Made by a program: the position numbers and the translations under genes. Below the pieces are notes generated by a model, which did not search any database, was not told where the DNA came from, and worked only from the letters and a program-made list of their open reading frames with translations. Below, piece by piece: positions 34,120-46,100 of a stretch of DNA of 64,000 nucleotides. The DNA lies in the NCBI GenBank assembly GCA_963682175.1, contig OY821772.1, positions 60,472,925 through 60,536,924 on the forward strand. The letters run 5' to 3'. The stretch's first letter is position 1. Each line of letters begins with the position of its first letter. This DNA comes from Triglochin maritima (taxonomy: Eukaryota > Streptophyta > Magnoliopsida > Alismatales > Juncaginaceae).

Positions 34120-35597
34120 CGTGACGAGTTTTATGTTTAGTTTTCAGGAATAAAGAGGTTTGAAGAGAAGAGCCATGAAAGGATCCAAAAGCAGGAGAAA
34201 TGACTTAATTGTGAGACCTGGGGACTAAGATGCAAGGGAGAAGGACCTGATCGTAAGACCGAAGGACCTAAGAGCAAAACAGAATACTCCACACCATCAT
34301 GGGGAGTATTTTACCAATTCGAGTCGGGTCGGAGCTCCAACAAGTCAAGTAACCGCATCAAAGACCAACAATACCAGAAAGAAAAGCCCACAACAAATTC
34401 CAACACGATCCGACAATTTTGGACCGCCAATTGGCGGTCCATATTGCTCAGGATCCGTCGAAATTTCTCCTGGACTTGTATTAATGTTCGTTTAGGCTAT
34501 TTTTGGTATTGGTTTAGTCTCACATCGGGGGATTGTCCCCGATTAGCTTTTTCCATGCTTATAAATAGAACTCTTCACCTTCCATTGTAATTACCCATTG
34601 CTTGGTGGTATTCTCTCTACTAAGGAGTGAGCCTTGAAGCAAAAACTCAAGGTGGAGATGAATGCTACCTTCAATGTGAGTCATTTGTTAATAAAATAAT
34701 TCTTCTAGTTTCTTTCAATCTTGTCTTTTAATTTGTGCATGTTTGTTTAGTCTTTCCTTTCCTTTTATGTTTCTTTAATGCTTCTTGCCTTCTTAGTTAA
34801 CTTTCATTTCAGTATTATGCTTTCTTTTGCTAATATAGTTAGTGTAATGAGTAGTGAGTAGTTCCATCCCCATTTTGGGGGGTGGAGAAATATGTGATAT
34901 AATCATGTAGTGTATTAAGTGTGTGTTATCTTTATCCCTTGAGCTTTATATGATTTCCATAACCATCTAATGAGTTTTCACTCTTATCTTTGATATGCTA
35001 ATGCTCTTGAATGAAGCTTAGCTTATGCTTTGATTAGTGGACCTATTTTATGGGGAATGATAAGGTTAGGATATGGATGAAGTTAATATTGGAAACACAA
35101 TTTGTAGTGTATGTGCTCTTGTTGCCTTTACCTTAGCTAATGTCTTGTATGTTTTAATGATGTAGTGAAATCTTAATTCATGTAGAGGCATAGTAGGGTA
35201 TAGTCTTTATACTTGAGTTCATGTAGCTTCATTCCAATTATTGTCTTGTATGTTTTAATGATGTAGTCTTATCTTAATTCATGTAGAGGCAAAGTTGGAT
35301 GTAGTTTTATGATTTCATGTACTACATGTTGTGAGGAGCTTAATGAACACACACACTTCTTTATGTTCACATTATTTCTCTACCCCCTTTGGGGCTTCGT
35401 TTTATTGCTTATCTTCATTTCCTTTTTGCATCTTAGTGTAGTTTAGTGTAACCATCCTTTCTCTCTTTCTTTTACCTCTCGCCTTCGAACAAACCAAGTG
35501 TCGACACACCTCCCAGTGGACGACCCATATTTGCCACCGCTTCAACGCGGCCGTGCACTTGCGGTAGAAATATAAAACGAGATCAATCAATACACCA
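34120..35597 (+). mobile_element. Solo LTR inserted in the MULE transposase
   Basis: A plus-strand TATA box (CTTATAAATAGAAC near 34558) and the end segment GTGCACTTGCGGTAGAAATATAA..CACCA match the layout of the LTR at 20829-22084, read in its own sense. Both end in CACCA. It separates the two halves of the transposase. The left boundary is uncertain and no clean target duplication was found. Confidence 0.6.
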
Positions 35598-36011
35598 ACC
35601 ACGTGTCTTCCACATACTCCGTGAGCACTGCCCAGGACTGGAAAGAATCTTTCAGATTACGGACTGCTCTATCATAATTCGTATGTGAATCAGAAACCAT
35701 AACTCTCCTCTACTTTCCACGCCTAAACATTTCTGCAGACTTTTTGTCCTTGCCGAAAACGTTGTATGCGTAGTTGTATACATCTTTGTTGATACGTCAG
35801 GTGCAAAGTAAATGAGGAGACTCAGGAAAAACCTCTGTCACTGGTCGCATCAAACCCAACTCCCGGTCTGTTATTATTGCAGTCGGGCTAACAGTATTCA
35901 ATAATAGATCTCGCAACCTCTCCAACACTCACCGGTAACTAGACTCGGTCTCATCCTTCAAAATCGCATAGCCGACGAGGAAATTCATGTTTGTTGGAAT
36001 AACCCCAACCA

Positions 36012-36056
36012 TCTCAAACAAATGCATATTACGTGGAATATGCATTTGTTTGAGAC
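36012..36056. repeat. Perfect 19-bp hairpin in transposase sequence
   Basis: TCTCAAACAAATGCATATT is followed, after a short ACGTGG spacer, by its exact reverse complement. TATACGTGGAAT and TTCGTCTTATACG are also duplicated nearby (36060-36095). This looks like template switching or an inverted duplication within the gene. Confidence 0.8.
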
Positions 36057-37193
36057 GGTTTGTCTTATACGTTCGTCTTATACGTGGAATCTATGCATAT
36101 TACGAAAGGGTATGCGCGCAACAACTGAACTGACATCGGATGTGCCCAAAATGTGTGAGTGAGGACATTAGTTTCTTCATCTGCCATAATCCAATGTAAG
36201 TAATGATACTGCACTGCCTGACTCAGAAACTGCTGAGCGGGATTCATGTCTTCAGGTTTCGTTCTCCTCATGTACTCTCTGAAATTATAAATGTGCATCT
36301 GATTGAGATTATCCTCTGGAAATTTCTCCTTTACTGCCAACAAAATGTTACGTGGTCTTGCTTGTGCCTCAGTCATATCACGAACAATTTGCTTGGCCCC
36401 AGAACTAAGACCGCTGATCTGTCAGTGACCATCTGAAAAAACTGCAAGTGCGTGGTTGTGCTGCCCATAAGTGCTATTAGAAACAACGACCCATCCATCA
36501 CGATCTCGTCGCTCGACTACTTTTACCAAAAAACGACAACCGCAACCTTTTCTTTTTGTGTTCTTCCGTAGTGCAATACTCGTATCACGAGAATCCATTT
36601 CATGTATGCGATCACATCTCAGGTAACAATCCGTACGGTTATATGCTTTTGATTTGTATGATGATATAACCAAAAAACATCCGACTCCTATGACAACTTG
36701 TTTCACCAATTTACAAGTTTCCTCGATTGTGGTAAATATTTGTTTACTATCAAAAAACTCACTGTAATCTACTTTATCACCACCGAAATCTTGCAACGGA
36801 ATCTGAAAAAAATTAATTTAACACAAAAAGGACGTATGGCTAAGACGCCTCCCCTATGGTGGGGGTGTCTTAGCACTATGGGTGAGGCGGCTTAGTCAGA
36901 CGCCCGAGACGAAAAAAATTCCGACTTCCTTACCTCACCGGGTCTAGGTGCTTCGTCAGACATTTTCGTGGTGTTGGTACTGAGAATGTGAGTAAAATTG
37001 AGTCAAAAACCTTATTTTAAGACACGAGACGAAATGAGTATTAAATGAATTGTAAAATGTAAAATTGTAATTATTGGAACGATTTAAATAGTTTTCGTGA
37101 CTATTTTTTTATAAGGATCGAATGGGAAGAGCATGAAAAAATCCCCAAAGAAAAAAATAAAAATCCAAAGACCAAAGCCGAGGAGGGGCGAGA

Positions 37194-40100
37194 ATGGGTT
37201 GGTCTTCCGACGTCGGCATTTCCGTCGACGATCTGGTCGACCACGTCAAGGGTTTCGTCGACATGCTCGTCTTGGCCTCCGGATTCCTCTCCTCCGGTTC
37301 CGAGGCTTCCTGGGACGCCCACAACATCAACAAGGCCCTCCAATGGGGACTCTTCTTCGAAAAGGTCTTCCTTTCTTGTTTCGCTACTTAAATGACGTCA
37401 ATCTAAACCTGTTTTCATCCCGAAATTTCTGAAAGATATGTCTTCTGTGTTACTAGAGTAGGGGTTGATTTGAGGATGCTCTGGTTGTCGAGTAGGTGAC
37501 GAGTAGTGTGTCGTTTGGAACTCGAGATGAGAGTTGTCGTGTGCTTGGTGGTCGGATGGTCGTTAATGTGAGATTTGGTTGGTTCACTTTTATTATATAG
37601 TGTTCTACACAACTTGTGTTATGCAACGTGAGATTATTTGATCAACAATAAATTTTGCTCTTTAGCATGGCAAGATTTTTATGATTTCATGCCGCTTACT
37701 TCGAGGATTTCATCGGCTTGTGTGATTGCTCCGCAAGAAATGATGCTCCAGCGAGAAATTTAATTCTTAGAAGTTAAGGGTACATTTTGGTGATTTGTAC
37801 AAGTTAGGAGTGTCAACACAGTGGATGCGAAGTTGACTGGCCTTTATACGTTTGCGGGGACAGTGCTGGGACCTAAAAGGGTCATTATACTTACTAGTTA
37901 CCACCACCTTTTTTTGTATTTGTGTCTGAATTTTTTAATAAAAATCCTTGAAAAAGTGTTCTTTCTTACCATTTGCTCCTCTGAGGACCATAAGACTTGA
38001 TCGATATTTAGCACCAACAGGCAACAACAATCTTTGATGCATACAGATCTACTAGAATATTGAAGTGCAAACATTAACACATTAGACATTAGAACATCTG
38101 AGAAGTGGCTCTAGGCAATTCTTTTCTCATGCTAGTGGATCTTAGGTCGTAGTAGAAATTGTTGTCCTGATATGAAGACCCATATAGGAATCTAGGGCTT
38201 CCTTCAGACCAATTGCGCCCTTAAGTGTTGTCTCCTCTCCTTTTGTTGATTCGTGAGTTCTTGGTGAATCCACATGATATGGTAGGTCTGGTGTATTTTT
38301 ATACGAGGTGTCATTTTCCTTGAAAACTAAAGGCGTTGAAGATGTGGTTTTGAGTGTAGAGTTAGTAATTCTCTCCTTAGAAGGAATTGCATTTTCCTTG
38401 ATGTTGCTTTTTCGCTAGTAGGGCTAATGTTGTGCTAGTTATTTACAGGTTTTTGAGCGAATGCGCGTCTCAAAGGATTATGATGCCTTGGTGAAAGAGC
38501 TTGACATGGCATTGATCGCGATAACTACTCTTCCTCATTTTCCTCAGGTGAAGTTTCTTAACTGTTTTCGTTGCGGAAAACAATGTAGTTGGGTTTAGTG
38601 CAGTCCTTACTTGTTCCAGCTACATGTTTTTCTCATTTTCGTCAGGTAAAGTTTGTTAAATGTTTTCGTTGTGAAAAACAATGTAGTTGGTATCAGTGGT
38701 CTTCTCTAGTTCACAAACTGTGGTTGTGGAAAGTGGAGTTCAGATAATGACGATTTATTTTAAGAATAATTTTTTGTTTAAGGGAGAAAAATGTTGTAAT
38801 TTTTGTCTACTATCGATAAAAAATGTTTTTGTCATTCATCTCTGCAATTTAGCATCTGATTATTCTTCTGTTATAGGGGTTTGAGTTAACTGTTAATTTG
38901 AAGTCACAAAGTGTGCAGTTGAACAACTTAATCATCTTCAATGACATGAACTGTATACATCGTTTCGCCACTTAGAAGGTGTTTTCCTTGAAAAGAATCT
39001 TATAAAGGACCATCTAATTTTCTTTTAGTTTCTTGGTTTTACAAAAAGCAGGGTCTCAAGTACTTATCTTCAGCTACTTTAATTGATGCAAGAAAGCTTG
39101 CACTGAAGCATTTATTTCAAACATGTCATTTGAGAGAAACACATCTTGTTGCTCTCCTAACTGCCAGCATTGACATGGATCTTGAGACTATTTCTGGGTC
39201 CTCAGATGCCACCATTGTTTCGTACACTGAAAAGTTGATCCGACAAACAAAATCGCTAAATTTGTTTGCAGAAAGAAAGACCTTTATGAATAATTGTATT
39301 GCATCATATAGGCCAAATGATTCTCATATGTGTGAAGATCCAGTTGGCATAATCTGCAGAAGTTCAATTACATCAACCTCTAACATAAATCCGAGTATCA
39401 TCACGAATAATGACAACTCCAGCTGTATTATTGAAGAAATGTCAATAAGACGAGCTGCAGTTTCATGCTTATCTTCGGCTGAGACAAGCATGGATGCTCT
39501 CCGTAGCATTATTAGTAGGAATACTTTCATCTCTTTGGGCAATGACCACGTCCAAGTGTCCAACTGCAATGATGATTTGCCGTGGTGAGGATTTGAAATT
39601 TCATAAAAAATCTCGTTTCTGAAATCTGTATTGTTGTCCAACTAATGTTGTTTTACACCTATAAATTTTAGAAACAACATCTTTGACACCTATTGTTTGA
39701 TATAAAATGATGGCATTGCAATACCAACTAATTGTATAAGCCAGCAGACACAGTCCATGCTCTATGAGGCTAGCTTCCTATAAATTTATTTAGTCAATCT
39801 TATTCTAAGCTCGATAACATCTCAGCTCAAGATAAACAAAAAAGGATTCAATTCACTCTTCCTTCTTTACCTGCATTAGTCCACGCTCTATGGACGATCT
39901 AAACTCAGTCTGCATCATGTGTAATGTTGTCATCATAATGCTCCCAAGTCCTAATGAACTTCTATAAAAATTTAGGTTTACATGCATCCCTAACAATATG
40001 TAACTTTTGGTGCACGATCCTTGGCTTTGTCTCCTTCCCTAGAACCCAACAACGAGTTATCTGCTTGGGCACGTTCTTTAGCATTAAAATTTACCTGAGT

Positions 40101-43100
40101 CCGATCTATTATTTTTTGTAGTGAAGAAAATTCAAGTGGATTGGTCCTCTGGAATCAGTGGAGATCAAATGGGCTATCATATCTACTAGACAAGAGAACT
40201 ATGAGGTTGCTGTCAGGTGCTAGCTTGATTTTCAGCACACCGAAGGACCAGTGGGCTCACATTTTTGGGAACTTGGAAATTTCTAGTAAATGTCAATCTG
40301 ACGTGCTTGAGATTATTGTAAGATTTCCATTTTCTTTATTTAATCTTGTACAGCAAAACATATACATGACTTCTACGTATAGTTAATCAATATTAAAAGT
40401 ATTAAGATTGTTCAATCTTACATAAACTGATTTAAAGATCTTAGACATGACACAATTACTTCCTCTCTATAGCAAGCAAAAAGATACTTTTGCTGATGGC
40501 AATATTAACCCATGAAGCTATGAAAATCTCAAGGTTTGCTGGTCTGATTGTCTTATCAATGTCATTTTCTCCTAATGCAAAAGTTGCTAAAATTAAGTTT
40601 CTATCTGTAAATGTTACCTTGGCAATAACCACATTTAAGTATCGCCTTCATCATCTGGCTGATGGTAAGGAGGCACTTACTAGTTAGGTATTCTTGAGTG
40701 GCATGGTTTAAATAGGTTACATGTATGTCCTTGCACCTTAAAACGTCCATACCAATTCCTTGTTCTGTATTTTTCTAGTTTACTTTTGAGGTTGCCGTGG
40801 AACCTTTTGAGGTTTGAGAAATCAAGGTAAAAAATAATTAATCACTCATCACCTTGTTCTACCATAATTTGCGTTCTCTCTCATAAGGTTATTTTTCACC
40901 GTTTCAAAATTCCAGTCTATAACGCTTAAAGGCTTGCATTCTGAGAACAGAGCACTATATTCTGTATTTTCAACCTGCCCAAGCTTTGACAACTTACATC
41001 TTACATAACCATTACCTCTCCAAACAGGAAAATTCCAATTACTATGTATTTTTTCTTCTTCATTTCGAAATGATATTGTATATCCATTGTCTATTGATAT
41101 TTTCATCGTCACGACTTTGATTATTTTGAGTTTCTTTGTAGTACCCTAAAACTAGCAACTCATATGATTTCCTCATTTGCTTGTTCTTCTTGATGTTTGA
41201 ACATATTCACTTATTAAGAATTAAGCACCTTCATTTATCAAGTAGAATCCCATTTTCTTTTTCGTTTTTTTTTGATCGGTGGATAGAATCCCATTTTTAT
41301 ATGCAGTTACCTAACAGGTTGGTCTTATTCATAACAGGAGCTTGTGCTGATGGCCTTAGTTTCAGACAGATGGAAGTCACTTCTCGAGCATCTAATGTCT
41401 TTTTCCAATGAATATATTCCTCTTTCCAAGCAATATTATGGCTTGAGCAATTTTATACAGTCGTCTTTCTTTCAACTACCCAAGGAGGGGAGAATGAGTT
41501 CTAAGGTAAACCCTGGAAAGTTTCCTTTTGTTCCCAATGGAAGTGCAATACCACAGCAGGCATACATATTGATTTGTGCATTTTTAGTATGTGCCTGTTT
41601 ATCTAAACAATCTTTTACAGTGGTTCATCAGTTGATTTGTGATAAAACTGATAACATATAAAATGAATAATAGGAAAATGATCTTGTGGACTATTTGATG
41701 GTTCTATTTGGTTCTCAACATCATATGCTGTGGAAGTTACCTCCTGTTCTTGTTGCTGCAGCAGTACCATCAAGGTAATTTGTTTACTATGTATTTTGCT
41801 TTTATGTATCGAAACGCAAACTGGGTAACTGCTTAGTTTTTCTTTTTGGAAAGTAAAAAGACTTCCCATATAGTTGGCTTACATAATGTTCATGGGCTGT
41901 AATTACTAGTGGATTTTGAAATTACTACAATATGTCAATCTGTGTAGCTTTGTGCGGTCAAATAATTTTCTTCTTCTGTTAATTAGGAAAGTTTTAGCAA
42001 CTTTTTTGAAAAATAAATAAAAATCAAGTTGTAGCCATTTAATGGTCATCTTCTTGCCTACATGGGTTTTAGAGATGAAGCTCTGTGACTTTGATATGTG
42101 ATTACACAAAGGCTTTGTTATTATTCTCCGTTTTGCCTTAGCATTTTTGTAATGTTTTCTCCTTCTGGAGGCGAAGAGATAACCCATACCTTACTGTTGC
42201 CTTTTACCGATTTGCCCGTCGTGGCTTTTATCTCAAAGGAATCATGGTTGCCTTCCTGGCAAAATTGGTGCTTGGATAATCGATGAATGTGGCGATCTGT
42301 GGCAGCAATTTTTGTGTATTGCTTGCAGTAGGAGTTTTCTATGTAATGGTCCGACCATCCGAGTACATAGCTATATCAATCAGATGAAAGAACGGTCATA
42401 GTTGATTATTTTCTAAGAAGCTTTGGCAATGTTTTAATAGGTTGATCGTGGTATATAATTCATGATGGGAATGAAGGAGTAAGGAAGATTTTACAATGAG
42501 TAGCAATATTTTATGGATGTGTCAGAATAAATAAAAGAATATGTGGGAAAAATATTACTATTGATCAGTCATGCAATATAGGATTTTCTGTCAGCAATCA
42601 ATTTGTCCAATCCTTCTTGAGATGCCACTTTTTGCAGTCAATCAACACTTTGCTGACTTTCTGGCATTAACTTTTTTTGGGCCTTAGCTCAATGCTCTTC
42701 AGGTTGTATTTGAACGACATTGAAAGGCAGCTTAAAGGAGTTCCCTGTTCAGCCTGGTAGATGTCTTCCATCTAATTTCTTCATCAGTCTTATTTCATCA
42801 CATATTTTCCATGTGTGTTCTACAGTTACTGTAAATGCAAGCAGGAAAGCAAGGACCACATTTCCTGTAAGTTTGAAATAGAACTGTTTTCATAATTAGT
42901 GTCAACATTTCATGACAACCGCCAAAAATAGGAGCTGCCTGTTGTAGCATGACTTAACAGTGATAGGTTCATAAATTTGTGTGTTTTTTTTACCAAAAAT
43001 AATGTCTGTTGATAAAAGACAATCGTAAAATCAAAATCATTGTCAAAATATGTCAAATAAAAAATCAATATATGATGACACTGGAATGTAAATAATACAA

Positions 43101-46100
43101 CAAATGTTTATACAAGACATATGTGATTTTATACACATGACAAATATTTTTAAGTGACATTTATTAATACAAAAAATAAAACACTTGTTAGGAAATAATG
43201 CACTTGTTAAATAAACGAGCCAGTGAAAAAATAGATAAAAATGTTAACTTTGATTAAAGCTAGAACTTAAAACTTTAAATTTCAAATCGAGACACTTATT
43301 TACCGTGTGTCTGTGAACACACACTATAAATAGGATCTAAATGTTAGAATAATGACAAAAAATCCAATCTAATATCGTGGCACTACTAGTAGTAGAAGAA
43401 GAAAAAACAGAAGATAAGAGACTGATAAATAAAAATAGAAGAGTTATTAAATCCATAACTATTCACATACTCAACCGAAACATATAATTCCTTTTGTTAC
43501 GAAATCCAACTCATGTTAAAATATTCTTCTTATATTACAACCATGTGTTGACTTTTCATAACTTAATAATGCATATAAAATAAAATCATGAAATATTAGA
43601 ATAATATTTTATTATGAGTTGGATATTTAGAATAAAAAGAACCTTATACTTAGGATAAATATGTGAATAGTTATGAATTAATAATGTGTTTTATATTTGT
43701 ACAAAACTATTAATTATTTACCTCTCATTTTCTTCTTCATCCTCCATCTCCTTGTTTTCTTATACTATTACTACTATACTGGTACAACTATTCTCAAGAT
43801 ATTAGAAGATGAAACTTGTGTTGCCAAGCTCACGTCCAACTCCTATTCATAGTGTTTTTGGATGAATGCATAATGAACAAGCGATTAAATTTGTAATCCC
43901 AAGTTTTCAGTTTTTACTCCAATTAAAGCCAAAAACTTTTTTTTCCATCCATCCTTTTATTTTAACAAGTGTCTTTATTTGCTAACAAATGTTTTATTCT
44001 TGTTTTAACAAATGTCACATAAATTTTTTGTCACATGTTTAATAGTCACGTATGTCTTGTATAAACATTTGTTATATTATTAGCCTAATAAGTGTCATTG
44101 TATTTTGACTATTGATATTGATTTGCAAGTGCTTTTTATTATTAACATACATTATTTTTTGTAAACACATGTCATTTTATGTTTTGACATTTGATGTAGA
44201 CTTGTCATTTTAACATGTCAATAACACATCTTTTATCGTTTGCAAATATGTATTTATTGTATTAATATAAGTCATATTTTTCTAACATTTTTTATGTTTT
44301 AATTGTACATGTACGTTTATAATTATCATTATATTGATTACTCTTTAACTTATGGGGACTTATTGGTTTGTTTTTATTGTACTTTGTCTTTGAAATTACA
44401 TACCTAATTGGGGTCAATGGGGTGCTTTACTTACCATTGGTACCTTTTGTGATATGACAATCTTCCTTAATATATTTTTGTCCAAGAAATCCTTTTGAAA
44501 TAAGTTAGAATATTGACTCCTCTCGTAGACCTCGACTTCCCTCGTAGCTATTTCCACTGCTCTGCTTTTTCATAGGACCAGGGGACGTCTTTGTTTCTCT
44601 ATCTCGTAATCTATCTATCTATCAAGTGTCACCTGAAGATGTACTTCCTAATATATGCCAAGTGTTGCATACAAAGTGACGTGTAAATTGTAACAACCAA
44701 TTATGGATGAAAAGATGTCCTAGTCTAAGATGCCCTCTTAATTTGAATAGGGATCATGAACAGCGACAAATTTATTTCTTAAGACCACATTTGGTCTGAA
44801 ATCTGTATTCTAGTTTTATTGGTGGTTAGCAACTATTCCAGGTGAAGTCGCTGAAAGGGTTTGGTTCTTGTACGTGCTTCACGTCCAGAGTCCCTTCATC
44901 ATGGCCGCCTGACTCTATACTCACTATTAAAGCATTTGCAGTGCTTGCAACCTTCTTTGCAGCCTACTTGTAAGTTCCTCTCTTTAATTTTCAGAAATGG
45001 TATGTATAAATTGCTTCTAACCCATCGTATGTTCTATCGTGATGTTCCCTAATCCTATTGTTGAAGAAGAGCATCCCTAAAATTTAAAATTAAGATGAAA
45101 ACAAGAAAAAACAAATAGAGATGTAACATCTCTACCAAATATTGTTAGTAAGCCTCTTGGACAGAAAGATCTTACATCCGGGAAATATTTGTATTAATCT
45201 TGTTGGGGTGACTCACTGAGGTTTTGAAGCGAGCATAACCTGAACTAGTAAATCCACTCCACGATAATGACAAATGAGTCAAATTTATCAGTTCGCCCCG
45301 CTAACGTTGAAATTGTTTTACCCTTCGTAGGATAGTTCAGGTGCGTTGGTTTCTGGGAAGAGACTTCAACTGCATATTAGTTCTTACAGTATAATTTCCT
45401 GCAAGTGATCTGCTGAAAAGCACCAATTTCTCATTCCACTAAGTTTCAAAAAACTGTTGGATACTTTATGAGAAATGCGCATACAATATATGTACCTAGT
45501 TATCCACTAGAGGATAATCATATTTTATTGCACACTATAGCAACTTGTGGAAATCATACCCATGCCTTCTTTCTTTTGATTCTCTTTTTGCAATAATTAC
45601 TCATAAGAAGATTACTTTGTCATCACTGTTGCACTAAGTCAATTAGCACATAGGCATCATCTTTCTTATTCAGTTATCTTATCCAGGGAAGATTCGTTCA
45701 CTAAGAAAAAATGATTTACCAGTCAAAGATTGAAGCTGAGTAGCGTTGTCAAATTCAACTTCACTTTGTCCACTTTCGATTAGGTAAAACATCTAACATT
45801 TAGCCACCGATCAAAAATAAAATAAAATCTAACATCTAGTCAATTATGTAGACACTGTTTTTAAGTGTTGACCAATCACCAAATGATGCACAACTCCCAT
45901 TTCAGTTTTGACATCTATGTTTTGACGCTTGAACAAAGTAGTGACACCTTATTGAAAATAGGTAAGTATCGTATCCTACTTCCGACCCACTTTCTCACTC
46001 ACACTTACATGGACATCTCGGCAGAGGGTATTATAGACTTTTGGTGGGTAAATCCGACGTGACAATAACCCTTTCAAAAAAACGAAAAACATCCCCTCTT

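Larger units (their letters stand above)
33548..36963 (-). pseudogene. MULE transposase, disrupted
   Basis: Minus strand. Exon 1 is 36963-36934 (MSDEAPRPGE). Exon 2 begins at 36803 (IPLQDFGGDKVDYSEFF) with a FAR1-like region (GCGCRFLVKVV..YGQHNHALAVF). A TGA at 36422-36424 is followed in frame by QIVRDMTEAQARPRNILLAVKEK, then the core start PFVICIDSTYKTN. A local inverted duplication then breaks the frame at 36005-36065. Downstream, across an inserted LTR, are SWAVLTEYVEDTW and FGNTTTCRVESAHSALKEW (34114-33548) with the C-terminal LFDRV..IEMQ region. At least three lesions make it non-functional. Confidence 0.8.
29424..37110. mobile_element. Large MULE-like element with PMD gene, OTU domain and transposase
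   Basis: Left end: ACTATTCATCGCCGGAAAAC, followed by TACTTAAATCACCCG. Right end, read inward from about 37110: ATAGTCACGAAAACTATTTA, followed by AATCG. The inward sequence continues to resemble the ends of copies A and B. Between them are a plus-strand plant-mobile-domain gene (29565-32277) and minus-strand OTU and transposase sequences (32720-36963). Both gene starts sit just inside the ends and point inward, the layout of a Mutator-like element. It is broken by a MITE and by an LTR. Ends are approximate by about 20 bp. Confidence 0.6.

Noticed and set aside
40490..40687. Possible extra exon between FANCF-like exons 4 and 5
   Set aside because: Exons 4 and 5 already join in phase 0 with good splice sites and continuous helical sequence.
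44842..44912. FANCF-like protein ending at the TGA at 44910 through the upstream exon 8 acceptor
   Set aside because: The alternative acceptor at 42844 gives a longer, family-like helical frame through exon 9; kept only as a possible splice variant.
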